DNA from: Phaeodactylibacter sp.
GTDB lineage: Bacteria; Bacteroidota; Bacteroidia; Chitinophagales; Saprospiraceae
Assembly (NCBI GenBank): GCA_024102975.1
Contig: JAGFJD010000137.1
Location: 1-57,742, forward strand
Direction: 5' to 3'
DNA: 57,742 nucleotides
Position numbers and translations under genes: made by a program
The notes under the pieces: generated by a model
Told to the model about the DNA's origin: nothing
The model's database searches: none
What the model saw: the letters and a program-made list of their open reading frames with translations, nothing else
Part shown: one piece after another, positions 17,630 to 26,192 of the stretch
How positions within the stretch are numbered: position 1 is the first letter of the stretch
Layout: every line of letters starts with the position of its first letter

Positions 17630-19408
17630 ATGAGACAAAGGATATTCTTATCTATTCTGGCCCTGTTGCTGGTTGGCCCCTATCTGGCAGCCCAACCCTC
17701 CTCCCAGGTTTTTCAGGAAATTGATAAATTCATAGAACAGGCCCGGCAAGACTGGCATGTTCCCGGGGTAGCGGTCGGTATCGTGAAAGGCGATAAGGTG
17801 GCCTATTCCAAAGGCTTTGGCCAGCGGGATGTGGAAGCCGGCAAGCCCGTGACGGAGAACACCCTGTTCGCCATCGGCTCCAGCACCAAGGCCATGGCGG
17901 CCTTATCCGTCCTGCAGCTCGCCGACGACGGGCTGGTGGAACTGGATAAGCCCGTACTGGACTACCTGCCCGATTTCCGCATGCACGACGACTATGTCAC
18001 CCAGCACCTGGCCGTACGCGACCTGCTGTGCCACCGCTCGGGCCTGCCCCGCCACGACGCCGTATGGTACGGCTCCAGCGACAGCAGGGAGGAACTCTTC
18101 CACAAGCTGAAATACCTGGAGCCCAACCGCGGTTTCCGGGAAGTTTTCCAGTATCAGAACCTGATGTACATGACGGCGGGCTACCTGGTGGGCCAGGTTA
18201 CCCGCAGCAGTTGGGAAGAACAGGTGCAGGAACGCATTTTTACGCCGCTGGAGATGAAGCGCGCCAACTTCTCCGTGGAAGCTATACAGAAAGACCCCGA
18301 CCACGCCAAACCCTATATTAAAGAAAAGGAAGAAGTAAGACGCCTGGATTTTCGCAATATCGACGCCATCGGGCCGGCCGGTTCCGTCAACGCCTCTGTC
18401 CGCGAAATGTGCAATTGGCTTATCGTTCAGCTCAACGGCGGCAAATACGGCGACACAGAGGTTGTCTCCGCCAGCCGCCTGGCCGATAGCCACCAGTCCG
18501 TCATACCGGTCACCGGGCCAATGTCCGGCTTCCTGGCCTTCGACAACAACGGCGGCCCCATCACCTACGGCCTGGGCTGGTTCATCAGCACCCATAAGGG
18601 GCGCCCCGCCATCCAGCACGGCGGCAATATCGATGGCTTCAGCGCCATGGTGGGCTTTCTGCCAAAGGATTCCATTGGCGTCGTCGTCCTGACTAACCTC
18701 AATGGAAACATGCTGCCGGGTATCATCCGCAATTACGTTTTCGATAAAATGCTGGGGGAAGAGGCGCGCGACTGGAACAGCGAAATGCTGGCCATGATCA
18801 GCAAGATGGAAGAACAGCAGGAAGAACAAGAGGACGTCAAACGGGTGAAAGGCACGCAGCCCTCCCACAACCTGGAAGCCTATACCGGAAAATTCACCCA
18901 CCCGGCCTACGGCGCCATCACCATCACGCCCGAGGGCGACTCCCTGCACCTCAGCTACCATATGGTAGAAGTAAGCCTGGGCCATTACCACTATGACGTA
19001 TTCGCGGGCAAAAACGACCTTACCGGTGAAGTGAAAGTCGCCTTCCACACCAATATGGACGGGGAGGTAAGCCGCCTGAGCACCATGCTGGAGCCTACCC
19101 TCGACGCCATTAATTTTGAACGCAAGGCCGAAGAGAAGGCCTTCACGGAGGAAGAGCTCAGCGCTTTCACCGGCGAATACCTCATCATGGGCGTACAGAA
19201 ACTGGCCGTCAGCGAGAAAGACGGCGAGTTGCAGATCACTGTGCCCGGCCAGCCGACTTACACCCTGGAATATTACAAAGGGCTGGAATTTAAGCTGAAG
19301 GGGCTCAACGGCTACAGCGCCCTGTTCCGGAAAGGAGACAGCGGCAAAGTCACCGGCCTGGTGATGATACAGCCGAACGGGCAGTTTAAGGGGGAGAAGG
19401 TGAAATGA
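17630..19408 (+). CDS. Class C beta-lactamase-like serine hydrolase with DUF3471-type C-terminus
   Basis: 592 residues. Signal peptide (about 1-21). The beta-lactamase/DD-peptidase fold has the nucleophile motif SSTK (S84-K87, SxxK) in FAIGSSTKAMAAL and a tyrosine motif YQN near 175. After about residue 400 come a charged linker (EEQQEEQEDVK) and one or two lipocalin-like DUF3471 modules (YTGKFTHPAYGAITITPEGD; FTGEYLIMGVQKLAVSEKDG). Members of this group are peptidases or esterases acting in the periplasm; a true beta-lactamase role is not implied. Monocistronic between two repeat arrays. Confidence 0.9.
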   Translation: MRQRIFLSILALLLVGPYLAAQPSSQVFQEIDKFIEQARQDWHVPGVAVGIVKGDKVAYSKGFGQRDVEAGKPVTENTLFAIGSSTKAMAALSVLQLADDGLVELDKPVLDYLPDFRMHDDYVTQHLAVRDLLCHRSGLPRHDAVWYGSSDSREELFHKLKYLEPNRGFREVFQYQNLMYMTAGYLVGQVTRSSWEEQVQERIFTPLEMKRANFSVEAIQKDPDHAKPYIKEKEEVRRLDFRNIDAIGPAGSVNASVREMCNWLIVQLNGGKYGDTEVVSASRLADSHQSVIPVTGPMSGFLAFDNNGGPITYGLGWFISTHKGRPAIQHGGNIDGFSAMVGFLPKDSIGVVVLTNLNGNMLPGIIRNYVFDKMLGEEARDWNSEMLAMISKMEEQQEEQEDVKRVKGTQPSHNLEAYTGKFTHPAYGAITITPEGDSLHLSYHMVEVSLGHYHYDVFAGKNDLTGEVKVAFHTNMDGEVSRLSTMLEPTLDAINFERKAEEKAFTEEELSAFTGEYLIMGVQKLAVSEKDGELQITVPGQPTYTLEYYKGLEFKLKGLNGYSALFRKGDSGKVTGLVMIQPNGQFKGEKVK

Positions 19409-19496
19409 TTGAAGGAATGATGGAATGAAGGAATGATTGCCGCTCTCACTTACTCATTCCTTCATTCCTTCATTTCATCATTCCCTCATTCCCTCA
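19404..19496. repeat. Paired-arm octamer array between convergent genes
   Basis: The left arm repeats GATTGAAG, GAATGATG, GAATGAAG, GAATGATT (19404-19439). The right arm repeats ATTCCTTC, ATTCCTTC, ATTTCATC, ATTCCCTC (19453-19496). The arms are complementary with a 13-base loop and overlap the stop codons of both genes, so the array could act as a bidirectional terminator. Confidence 0.75.
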
Positions 19497-22094
19497 GAAC
19501 CCCACCGTCACTCCCATCAGAAAGTTCCTCCCCGCCTGCGGGAAGTAGCCCTGGTCGAGCGCCACGGCGCCGTCGAAGATGTAGCGGTACGACCAGGCGT
19601 TGGCTTCAAAGTGCGCGTCGAATATGTTGCGCGCCAGCAAGGTGAGCGCTATCTCGCGGGCGAAGCCTGGCCGGAACACGTAGCGGATCCGCAGGTCGCT
19701 GAACGTATAAGGTCCGATGCTGTTTTCCAGGTCCGACGTATTGTCGATGTACTGCCGGCCCACATACTTGTTCAGTAGGGTGAAAGTGACGTCGTGTTTC
19801 GGGCTGCGCCGGAAAGCCTCGTAGCTCAGGCTGGCCCCGGTAATGATATCCGGAGAGAAGGACAAGTCCGTATCCTCGTGTTCGACGGCCTCCTGGCCCA
19901 GCCAGTTGAAATCAGCGTCGTACACATCGACAAACTCGGTGAAAGCATCCACTTTGTTGCGGCTCAGGGTGGCGTTGGCGTCCAGCCGCAGGCCGGGGAT
20001 GAGCTGTGCGCCGCCTACCAGTTCTACCCCCAGCCGGTAGCTTTTGTCGATGTTGATGCGGGTGTAGGCGCCTACATCGTTCACCTCTCCGTTCAGGGCG
20101 AGCTGATCGCGGTAGTACATGTGGTAGACATTGATGCTCAGGGCGGCCCTGTCCCAGTTGCGCCGGTAACCCACCTCGGTATTGTAGAGGGTTTCGGGTT
20201 CGGGGCGGCTGTCGATGGTCGACTCTGTATAGTCATTGCGGTTGGGCTCCCGGTTGGCCACGGCGAAGGAGGCGTAGGCGTTGGAGCGGGGGCTCAGCTC
20301 GTAATACAGGCCCGCTTTGGGGTTGAAGAAGTCCAGGCTGACGGATTGATCCACATTCTCCCCGTCGCGGTTGAAGCCAAGGAAATCGTAGCCTACGCGA
20401 CGGTACTGCAGGTCGAGGTAGGCATTGAGGCGGGGCAGGAACTCGTAGTTGATCTTGGTGAAGATGTTGAAGTCCGACTTGCGGGCGTCGTTCTCGTAGT
20501 AGCGCTCGTCTTTTTCGCCGTTACTGGCGAATTCCGCCCAGATGACCTCTCCGAAGTGCAGGCCCTCGTAGATGTTGTAGCCACCGCCAAGCGTAGCGTC
20601 CAGCCTGCCGGAAAGCGACTGGTAGTTGAGGCTGTAGACCGTTCCGTAGAAATCGTTGTCCAGCCAGAGGCGGCGGACGAGGTCGGTATTAGAGACCACC
20701 TCCCCGCCCATGCTGACGTTGTCCAGTCCGTAATCCACCAGGGCCTGATCAGCCTTGTACTGTTCGAAGAAGCCGTGGCCGCGGGTATAGTGCAGGGCCA
20801 GGTTGAGGTTCCAGCTGGGGTTCAGCTGGTTATTATACAACAACTGGTAGTGCGTCTGCCGGTAATCGTCCACTTCATCGTCGTAGGGTTCGCCGTCTTT
20901 TTCCATGCCGGCGGGGTTGAAGGTACGCTCGTCCTTTTCGTCGAGGAACTCCGGCGGCACGCCGTACCAGGCCTGGTAGGTCACCTCATGGCCGGAGAAG
21001 GTAATGAAGCGCAGGCTGCTTTTCTCGCCCATGTACGTTCCGGAGAGGTAATAGGACTGCAGGTCGGCCGTGGCCCGGTCGATGAAGCCATCGGAGGTGA
21101 TGCGCGACAGGCGGCCGTCGATGGTGAATTTGTCCTTCAGCAGGCCGGTGCCGAACTCCAGGTTGGCCTTCAGGGTATTGAAGGAGCCGACGGTACCGTT
21201 GAACTGTGCGTAGGGCTGGGTGAACAGCTGAGCGGTATTGAGGTTGATGGAAGCCCCGAAAGCGCCGGCGCCGTTGGTGGAGGAGCCCACGCCGCGTTGT
21301 ATCTGGATATCGGCGGCCGAGCTGGTAAAGTCCGGGAGGTCGACCCAGAAGACACCCTGTGATTCGGCGTCATTGAGGGGGATGCCGTTGATGGTGACAT
21401 TGATGCGGGTGGGGTCGGTACCGCGGATGCGGATGCCGGTGTAGCCGATGCCGGTGCCGGCGTCGGAAGTGACTACGGCCGAGGGCGTCCACCGCAGCAG
21501 GAAGGGCACGTCCTGCCCCAGGTTGCTCTTGTCGATCTGCTCGGCATCGATGGTGGTGTAGGTCATCGGCGCCTTTTCGCCCGCCCGCGTGGCGCGGACG
21601 ATGAGCTCGTCGACCAGGACGGCCCGGGGCTCCAGGCGGATGTCCAGTTCCAGCCGGTTTTGCCCTTTCGCAACGCCGATCTTGCGGGAGGCCGTTTCAT
21701 AACCGATATAGGTCACTTTCAAGGTATAGGAGCCCGGTTTCAGATCCTCAATGCGGTAAACACCTTTTTCATCAGTGGCGCCTCCCTGTTGGGTTTCTGC
21801 GACCAGGACATTGGCGCCCGCCAGGGGCTGCCCGTTCTCGTCGGCCACCTGCCCGGTGAGGGCGCACTGAGCCGAAGCTGCGGCAGACAGGAAAAAGAAA
21901 ACAGCGAGTGCCAGGAGTTTTTGCCTGGAGTCGGAAAACAGCAGGCCGCTCAATGCTGCCTTCACCGCGTACGCGTGTACGAACCCCAAGCCGGGGCCGG
22001 GGGTGTACGAGGTAGGCCGGGAGCTTGTTTGTGTACAGGTGCAGGGAATGGCGCACAACAGGCGGGTAGCCAGTGCTGGTACAAACTTGATCAT
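19494..22094 (-). CDS. TonB-dependent outer-membrane receptor under a TPP riboswitch
   Basis: About 866 residues from the ATG at 22094. The frame stays open further upstream, but that part runs through the riboswitch and cannot be coding. A long polar N-terminus precedes a hydrophobic signal segment (LLALAVFFFLSAAASAQC). A CarboxypepD-like beta domain follows (GQPLAGANVLVAETQQGG), then the plug (YTTIDAEQIDKSNLGQDVPF ... RIRGTDPTRINVTINGIPL) and a 22-strand barrel. A GTG closer to the signal segment is another possible start. The TPP riboswitch in its leader points to uptake of thiamin or a precursor, as known for TPP-regulated outer-membrane receptors in Bacteroidota. No inner-membrane PnuT-type transporter is adjacent. 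Confidence 0.9.
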   Translation of the reverse strand: MIKFVPALATRLLCAIPCTCTQTSSRPTSYTPGPGLGFVHAYAVKAALSGLLFSDSRQKLLALAVFFFLSAAASAQCALTGQVADENGQPLAGANVLVAETQQGGATDEKGVYRIEDLKPGSYTLKVTYIGYETASRKIGVAKGQNRLELDIRLEPRAVLVDELIVRATRAGEKAPMTYTTIDAEQIDKSNLGQDVPFLLRWTPSAVVTSDAGTGIGYTGIRIRGTDPTRINVTINGIPLNDAESQGVFWVDLPDFTSSAADIQIQRGVGSSTNGAGAFGASINLNTAQLFTQPYAQFNGTVGSFNTLKANLEFGTGLLKDKFTIDGRLSRITSDGFIDRATADLQSYYLSGTYMGEKSSLRFITFSGHEVTYQAWYGVPPEFLDEKDERTFNPAGMEKDGEPYDDEVDDYRQTHYQLLYNNQLNPSWNLNLALHYTRGHGFFEQYKADQALVDYGLDNVSMGGEVVSNTDLVRRLWLDNDFYGTVYSLNYQSLSGRLDATLGGGYNIYEGLHFGEVIWAEFASNGEKDERYYENDARKSDFNIFTKINYEFLPRLNAYLDLQYRRVGYDFLGFNRDGENVDQSVSLDFFNPKAGLYYELSPRSNAYASFAVANREPNRNDYTESTIDSRPEPETLYNTEVGYRRNWDRAALSINVYHMYYRDQLALNGEVNDVGAYTRINIDKSYRLGVELVGGAQLIPGLRLDANATLSRNKVDAFTEFVDVYDADFNWLGQEAVEHEDTDLSFSPDIITGASLSYEAFRRSPKHDVTFTLLNKYVGRQYIDNTSDLENSIGPYTFSDLRIRYVFRPGFAREIALTLLARNIFDAHFEANAWSYRYIFDGAVALDQGYFPQAGRNFLMGVTVGF

Positions 22095-22161
22095 AACAAT
22101 ACAGAAAATTTTGGTGAAACAGGCGCCGGAACCCGGGGTTGGCCCGGCGTTTCGCTTCACT

Positions 22162-22213
22162 GCGGGCAGGATGCCCGCCTCATACCTTTGGAAGGATGCA
22201 CCGCCTTTAGCGG
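22162..22213 (-). promoter_or_regulatory. Putative riboswitch expression platform hairpins
   Basis: Two compact stems lie between the TPP aptamer and the start codon: GCGGGCA/TGCCCGC (22162-22178) and ACCGC/GCGGT (22199-22213). No U-run follows either on the minus strand, so if they belong to the switch, control may be on translation or by Rho rather than by an intrinsic terminator. Inferred. Confidence 0.35.
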
Positions 22214-22218
22214 TATCC

Positions 22219-22299
22219 CTCATCTCCCTTTCCGGCATTACCCGGACAGGTTCCATGGGTATGATCTCAGCCCCGCCTGTGCGGGGCACCCCAGATGAG
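22219..22299 (-). promoter_or_regulatory. TPP riboswitch (THI element)
   Basis: On the minus strand the aptamer reads CTCATCTGGGGTGCC, then a GC hairpin, GGGGCTGAGATCATACCC, then GAACCTGTCCGGGTAATGCC and AAGGGAGATGAG. The P1 stem CTCATC/GATGAG closes it. The CUGAGA and GGGUAAUGCC blocks are the diagnostic THI-box parts that bind thiamin pyrophosphate. It lies 125 bases before the TonB receptor start at 22094. Confidence 0.95.
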
Positions 22300-22456
22300 T
22301 GTTTTTATCAGGCCTTTTCTGGAAGCCGGAAGCGACCGTAGGGAGTCCCGCACCGACGAAGGAGGTCGGGATCGGAAGGGGTTGCCGTTGGCATGCTTCC
22401 GGTTCATCACCTCCGAACTATCCGTTCTTCAGCAGTTGGCCTGTCTGTTGTGGTAA

Positions 22457-22464
22457 CAAAGGTA
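22457..22464 (-). promoter_or_regulatory. Bacteroidota -7 element for the TPP leader
   Basis: Minus-strand TACCTTTG matches TAnnTTTG exactly and would start a leader about 150 nt before the aptamer. The bases 22300-22456 hold a further inverted repeat (GGAAGC.../GCTTCC) but no gene. Confidence 0.45.
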
Positions 22465-22660
22465 GGCAATTATTGTTTGGTTTAAAAAATCTAATAGTTC
22501 TCCTTGGTTACTGTAGAAAATTAACCGCAGGGGGCGCAAAGGGCCACAGAGAACGTTGTGTTTCCAGGTATCTCGCTATTTTGCCCCTCAATAGCGCCAA
22601 TAACCAATCACTCCGGCAAGCCCGCAACGGGGAAATAACGCCATGCCGGCCGCCCCGCCT

Positions 22661-22683
22661 AATAACCAATCAACCAATCAACC
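22661..22683. repeat. Octamer array at the 3' end of the NadR-like gene
   Basis: Units AATAACCA, ATCAACCA, ATCAACC overlap the stop codon of the NadR-like gene. Together with the array at 23179-23258 they flank that gene on both sides. Confidence 0.5.
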
Positions 22684-23185
22684 TGCCGACCACCTCCACC
22701 CGCGCCTCCACCCCGCCCCGCAGTTCCGTAAACGGTACGCCCAGCTGCTCCAGTTCCCGTTTGTAGATGGCATAGAGTTCCTCCCGCTCGTTGGGATTTT
22801 CCCGCTGGGGATCGTAAGTCCAGGGCACGTCGGTGCCGCAGAGCAAATACAGGTCATAAGAGCGGCGGTGAAGCTGCTCCAGTATCCAGGGGTGGCAGCG
22901 GCCGTATTTGAATTCCGACCACACTTTGAGGACGAGCATGCCGGTGTCGCAGGGCAGGATGCGGCGGGCGAACTGGGCCTGGTAGTCCTCCAGCAGCAGC
23001 TGGCCGCGGGCGATGGGCAGGAGGTCGTCCTCCCGGTAGGGCCTGCCCAGGGTTTCAAGGTAGTAGCGGGCGTACTCGGGTACCCAAACTGTCTGGTAGG
23101 CTTCGGCCAGGCGGCGGGCCAGCAGGGACTTGCCGGTGGATTCGGGGCCGGTGAGGAGGAGGCGGCGGGGGGAGGAGTGGTGCAT
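22670..23185 (-). CDS. NadR-like AAA ATPase/kinase
   Basis: 171 residues from the ATG at 23185. A longer frame (to 23233 or 23271) only translates the octamer repeat and is rejected. Walker A is TGPESTGKS near the N-terminus, followed by WVPEYARYYLETLG, a segment typical of the ribosylnicotinamide-kinase domain of NadR. The N-terminal adenylyltransferase domain of NadR is absent, so it is a stand-alone kinase domain. In Bacteroidota such genes often neighbour PnuC-type transporters and phosphorylate the imported vitamin. Lying upstream of a TPP-regulated receptor, it might phosphorylate thiamin rather than nicotinamide riboside; that is inference. Confidence 0.8.
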   Translation of the reverse strand: MHHSSPRRLLLTGPESTGKSLLARRLAEAYQTVWVPEYARYYLETLGRPYREDDLLPIARGQLLLEDYQAQFARRILPCDTGMLVLKVWSEFKYGRCHPWILEQLHRRSYDLYLLCGTDVPWTYDPQRENPNEREELYAIYKRELEQLGVPFTELRGGVEARVEVVGRLIG

Positions 23186-23258
23186 TGGTGCATTGGTACA
23201 CTGGTGTATTGGTACACTGGAGCACTGGTGCATTGGCGTATTGGTGCACTGGTGTATT
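23179..23258. repeat. Ten perfect-period octamers across the NadR-like start codon
   Basis: Exactly ten units in phase without indels: GGTGCATT, GGTGCATT, GGTACACT, GGTGTATT, GGTACACT, GGAGCACT, GGTGCATT, GGCGTATT, GGTGCACT, GGTGTATT. The start codon of the minus-strand gene (CAT at 23183-23185) lies in the first unit; other GGTGCATT units give alternative starts in shifted frames. The same word recurs in reverse at 40394-40416. Confidence 0.85.
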
Positions 23259-23404
23259 GGTTAAACGCCAAACCGGCAGGTAAATTATGGTGTGGTATCG
23301 TTGATCCGGCACATTAACAGTATTCAAAAGCCGCAAGGAACACGAGAACAGAAAATTGAGCCTAAATTGCCCCCTACCCCCCCAGCCCCCTCCCACCTTT
23401 TCCC

Positions 23405-23412
23405 TACCTTTA
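23405..23412 (+). promoter_or_regulatory. -7-like element for the DUF3667 gene
   Basis: TACCTTTA, one base off TAnnTTTG, lies 18 bases before the ATG at 23430. Confidence 0.35.
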
Positions 23413-23429
23413 CCCCCAAAACCACACCC

Positions 23430-24209
23430 ATGCAACCATGCCAAAACTGCGCCGCCCCCCTGGCCGGCCCCTACTGCAGCCAGTGCGGGCAGAAGGCGCT
23501 GACGGAGCGGATCACGATCCGGTACATCATCCGGTCCTTTGTGGAAGCCCTGACCAACGTGGAGCGGGGGTTCTGGTATACGATGCGCGAACTGGCGGTG
23601 CGGCCGGGCATCGTGGCCCGCGAATACCTGGAGGGCAAGCGGCAGCGCTATTACCACCCGGTCCGGTTCCTGCTCATCCTGGTTACCGTCGCAACGCTGA
23701 TCACGCTGACTTCGGGCATTTACGACATGCAGCGGAACGAAATCCTGCACCTGCAGAACGACGCCCTGGGGTTAAATCCGGACGAAGCGTCGGCCGCCCG
23801 GCAGCAGCGGGTCCAGGAGGAGGTCAAGAAATACCTCAACCTGGTGGCCATGGGCACCCTGCCTTTCATCAGCCTGGTGGGATTCCGGCTTTTCCGGAAA
23901 AGAGCTTACAACTACGCCGAGCATCTGGTTATGGTGGCTTTCTGGTCGGCAGAGCTGGCGGTCATTGGTTTGTTCATTCAGGTGCCTCTGGCCTTTATCC
24001 CCGGCGCGATCATCTACGCCCTGCCGGCCACCATCCTGGTGTCTTCCCTGTACTACGGCCTGGGCTACCGCCAGCTCTTCGGCATCGGCTACGGCCCGGC
24101 CTTCTTCAATGGGCTGCTGGCCAACCTGCTGGGCTTCCTGCTGATGTTTTTAACCGTTCTTCTGTTAACGGTGCTTGGCGTTTTGATTTTTGTTGCTATC
24201 TTCAAATAG
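23430..24209 (+). CDS. DUF3667-type zinc-ribbon membrane protein
   Basis: 259 residues from ATG 23430; a longer frame from 23292 adds non-coding-looking proline-rich sequence. The N-terminus has a four-cysteine zinc ribbon (C4, C7, C16, C19: MQPCQNCAAPLAGPYCSQCG). Then comes the conserved FVEALTNVERGFWYTMREL segment and YLEGKRQRYYHPVRFLLI leading into several membrane helices (about 90-110, 150-170, 175-200, 235-258). This arrangement is the DUF3667 family, common in Bacteroidota and of unknown function. Confidence 0.85.
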   Translation: MQPCQNCAAPLAGPYCSQCGQKALTERITIRYIIRSFVEALTNVERGFWYTMRELAVRPGIVAREYLEGKRQRYYHPVRFLLILVTVATLITLTSGIYDMQRNEILHLQNDALGLNPDEASAARQQRVQEEVKKYLNLVAMGTLPFISLVGFRLFRKRAYNYAEHLVMVAFWSAELAVIGLFIQVPLAFIPGAIIYALPATILVSSLYYGLGYRQLFGIGYGPAFFNGLLANLLGFLLMFLTVLLLTVLGVLIFVAIFK

Positions 24210-24304
24210 CGTTTGCGGGGCTTGTGAAACAATAGCCCCGGCCGGGGCGTTAGCTAAAAAACTAAACCGTAAAAAGGTAGAGAGACACGGATACAGCAAC
24301 TAAT

Positions 24305-24435
24305 ACTACTGGACATTTTGGTCCTATTTGTGTAAATGTGTAAAAGTATAAACGTGTAAATAGCTGGGAGCCCGCGTTCTTTTACACCTTTACACACTTA
24401 CACTTTTACACGCCCCGGCAAATATCCAGCAGTGT
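24305..24435. repeat. Paired-arm octamer element (GTGTAAAA) with CTGGACATTTT ends
   Basis: The left arm repeats GTGTAAAT, GTGTAAAA, GTATAAAC, GTGTAAAT. The right arm repeats TTTTACAC, CTTTACAC, ACTTACAC, TTTTACAC. Outside the arms, CTACTGGACATTTTGG on the left pairs with the reverse of AAATATCCAGCAG on the right. The same end sequence bounds elements at 26049-26192 and 40310-40451. The 24210-24468 spacer holds nothing else. Confidence 0.75.
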
Positions 24436-24468
24436 GACAGCAACTATAAAAAAGACAGAAGACCATAC

Positions 24469-25056
24469 ATGCACGACATTGAACCGTATTACAGATGGCG
24501 CGATAACTACATCGCCTCCGAGGATGAACGGTCGCCCTTCTTCGGTCGGGTGTACGACGAATTTCGGTTCACCCACCAGATTTACAATTATTACATCCAT
24601 CCCCAGTGGGACGATTTCGGATCGGCCACCCTCTACCTCAAGGTCATCTACGCCGACTACGAGCTGGGCTACGCCATCATCGAAATGCTGGGCGAGTGGA
24701 ACGACTGCCTGTCCAACGACATCATGTACCTCAAGCGTGAGGTGGTCGATGCCCTGGCGGAAGAGGGCATCCACAAATACATCCTGATCTGCGAGAACGT
24801 GCTCAACTTCCACGGCTCTGACGACTGCTACTACGAGGAATGGTACGAAGACATCTCCGACCGGCAGGGCTGGATCTGCTTCATCAACACCCTGGACCAC
24901 GTCTGGGAAGAAATGCGGGACACCCGGCTGCAGCACTACGTCAACTTCGGCAGGGAGTTCAACAACATCAACTGGCGGCCGTTTAAACCCAAGGCGCTGT
25001 TCAAATCCCTGGATAAACTGGTACACGGGGAGATGAGGCGGTATCTCAGGGGGTGA
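24469..25056 (+). CDS. Conserved hypothetical acidic protein
   Basis: 195 residues, rich in aromatic and acidic residues (HDIEPYYRWRDNYIASEDER ... YYEEWYEDISDRQGWICFI). No signal peptide or membrane segment, so probably cytoplasmic. I do not recognise a named domain, though similar proteins of this length seem frequent next to era in related bacteria. It lies upstream of era, separated by a repeat array that may attenuate read-through. The coding character is strong: long frame, GC-rich third positions. Confidence 0.75.
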   Translation: MHDIEPYYRWRDNYIASEDERSPFFGRVYDEFRFTHQIYNYYIHPQWDDFGSATLYLKVIYADYELGYAIIEMLGEWNDCLSNDIMYLKREVVDALAEEGIHKYILICENVLNFHGSDDCYYEEWYEDISDRQGWICFINTLDHVWEEMRDTRLQHYVNFGREFNNINWRPFKPKALFKSLDKLVHGEMRRYLRG

Positions 25057-25147
25057 TGTATGGGTTCACTGTTTCATGGGTTCACTGTTCCACTGGCCCA
25101 TGTACCCATGAAACCGTGAAACAATGAAACAATGAAACAGTGAAACA
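25057..25147. repeat. Paired-arm octamer array abutting the era start
   Basis: The left arm is GTTTCATG, GGTTCACT, GTTCCACT, GGCCCATG. The right arm is CATGAAAC, CGTGAAAC, AATGAAAC, AATGAAAC, AGTGAAAC, then ACC and the era ATG. The arms are complementary, so the era leader can fold into a long hairpin ending at the start codon. Confidence 0.75.
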
Positions 25148-25149
25148 CC

Positions 25150-26046
25150 ATGCACAAATCCGGATTCGTAAACATCATCGGCCGGCCCAACGTCGGCAAA
25201 TCCACCCTGATGAACGCCCTGGTAGGCGAGCGCATGTCCATCATCACCAGCAAGCCGCAGACGACGCGGCACCGCATCATTGGCATCATCAGCGCGGAGG
25301 ATTACCAGGTGGTCTTTTCCGACACGCCGGGCATCATCGAGGCGCCCGCCTACCGGATGCAGGAAGCCATGAACCGCTTTGTGGACACCACCTTTGAGGA
25401 TGCGGATATTATGATGTTCGTCACCGAAGTCGGAGAAACTTATAAAGACGACGACCCCGTCCTGGAGCGGCTGCGCAATGTTGAGGTCCCGCTCTTCCTG
25501 GTGCTCAACAAGACCGACCAGGTGCCGGAAGAGCGCGTGCTGGAGCTGATACAGGCCTGGAACGAGCGTATTGCTTTTGCCGAAACCATCCCCGTTTCCG
25601 CCCTGCACAAGGCCAACACGGTCCGGCTGCTGGAGGTCATCCTGCAGTACCTGCCGGAGGGCCCGGCCTATTATCCCAAAGACCAGCTCACCGACCGCCC
25701 GGAGCGCTTCTTCGTCAGCGAGATCATCCGGGAAAAGATCCTGGTGCTCTACCACCAGGAGGTGCCCTACTCCAGCGAAGTGATCGTCACTTCCTTCAAA
25801 GAGGACGAAACCAATAAGGGCGAGCCCCTGGTACGCATCGGCGCCGACATTTACGTGGCCCGCGACACCCAGAAGGCCATCATCATCGGCAAGGGCGGCA
25901 GCGCCATCAAAAAGCTGGGCACCGAAGCGCGCAAAGACATCGAAAAGTTCCTGGAAAAGAAAGTTTTCCTCGAACTGCACGTCAAGGTAAAGGACAACTG
26001 GCGGGACGACGACCGCATGCTGAAGCATTTTGGGTACAGGGGATGA
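25150..26046 (+). CDS. era: GTPase Era
   Basis: 298 residues, standard length. The GTPase part has GRPNVGKST (G1, about 10-18), the TTRH region (G2), DTPGI (G3) and NKTD (G4). The C-terminal KH domain carries IIGKGGSAIKKLGTEARKDI and ends KVKDNWRDDDRML. Era binds the 3' end of 16S rRNA and assists 30S maturation at the membrane. The start codon immediately follows an octamer array instead of a Shine-Dalgarno site. Confidence 0.97.
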   Translation: MHKSGFVNIIGRPNVGKSTLMNALVGERMSIITSKPQTTRHRIIGIISAEDYQVVFSDTPGIIEAPAYRMQEAMNRFVDTTFEDADIMMFVTEVGETYKDDDPVLERLRNVEVPLFLVLNKTDQVPEERVLELIQAWNERIAFAETIPVSALHKANTVRLLEVILQYLPEGPAYYPKDQLTDRPERFFVSEIIREKILVLYHQEVPYSSEVIVTSFKEDETNKGEPLVRIGADIYVARDTQKAIIIGKGGSAIKKLGTEARKDIEKFLEKKVFLELHVKVKDNWRDDDRMLKHFGYRG

Positions 26047-26048
26047 GC

Positions 26049-26192
26049 ACACCACTGGACAAAATGGTTTTGGACACAGAGAGCACTGAGGCCAACACAG
26101 AGTACACGGAGTTTTTTCCGTTGATAATCAGGCCTCTGTGTGGCTCTGTGCCTTCTCGGCGTACTCTGTGTCCAGAAAAATGTCTAGTAGTG
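26049..26192. repeat. Paired-arm element (ACACAGAG word) with CTGGACA ends
   Basis: The left part CACACCACTGGACAAAATGG then GGACACAGAGAGCACTGAGG is mirrored on the right by AGGCCTCTGTGTGGCTCTGT and GTACTCTGTGTCCAG then AAAAATGTCTAGTAGTGTG. This forms an imperfect inverted repeat of about 144 bp straight after the era stop codon. Confidence 0.75.

Noticed and set aside
17630..19408. Antibiotic-resistance beta-lactamase
   Set aside because: SxxK and YxN motifs only show the serine beta-lactamase/DD-peptidase fold; the DUF3471-type C-terminus is typical of peptidases/esterases, so resistance should not be inferred.
22095..22289. N-terminal extension of the TonB receptor to 22289
   Set aside because: The extension translates the TPP riboswitch and expression platform and has no signal peptide; the start must be downstream of the aptamer.
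22003..22341. A plus-strand small gene across the riboswitch
   Set aside because: It is opposite to the structured RNA leader; its frame is explained by GC-rich sequence and no protein features were seen.
23186..23271. N-terminal extension of the NadR-like protein (His/Cys/Pro-rich)
   Set aside because: It is a translation of the octamer array; the period of 8 gives a pseudo-repeat peptide and the kinase domain begins after 23185.
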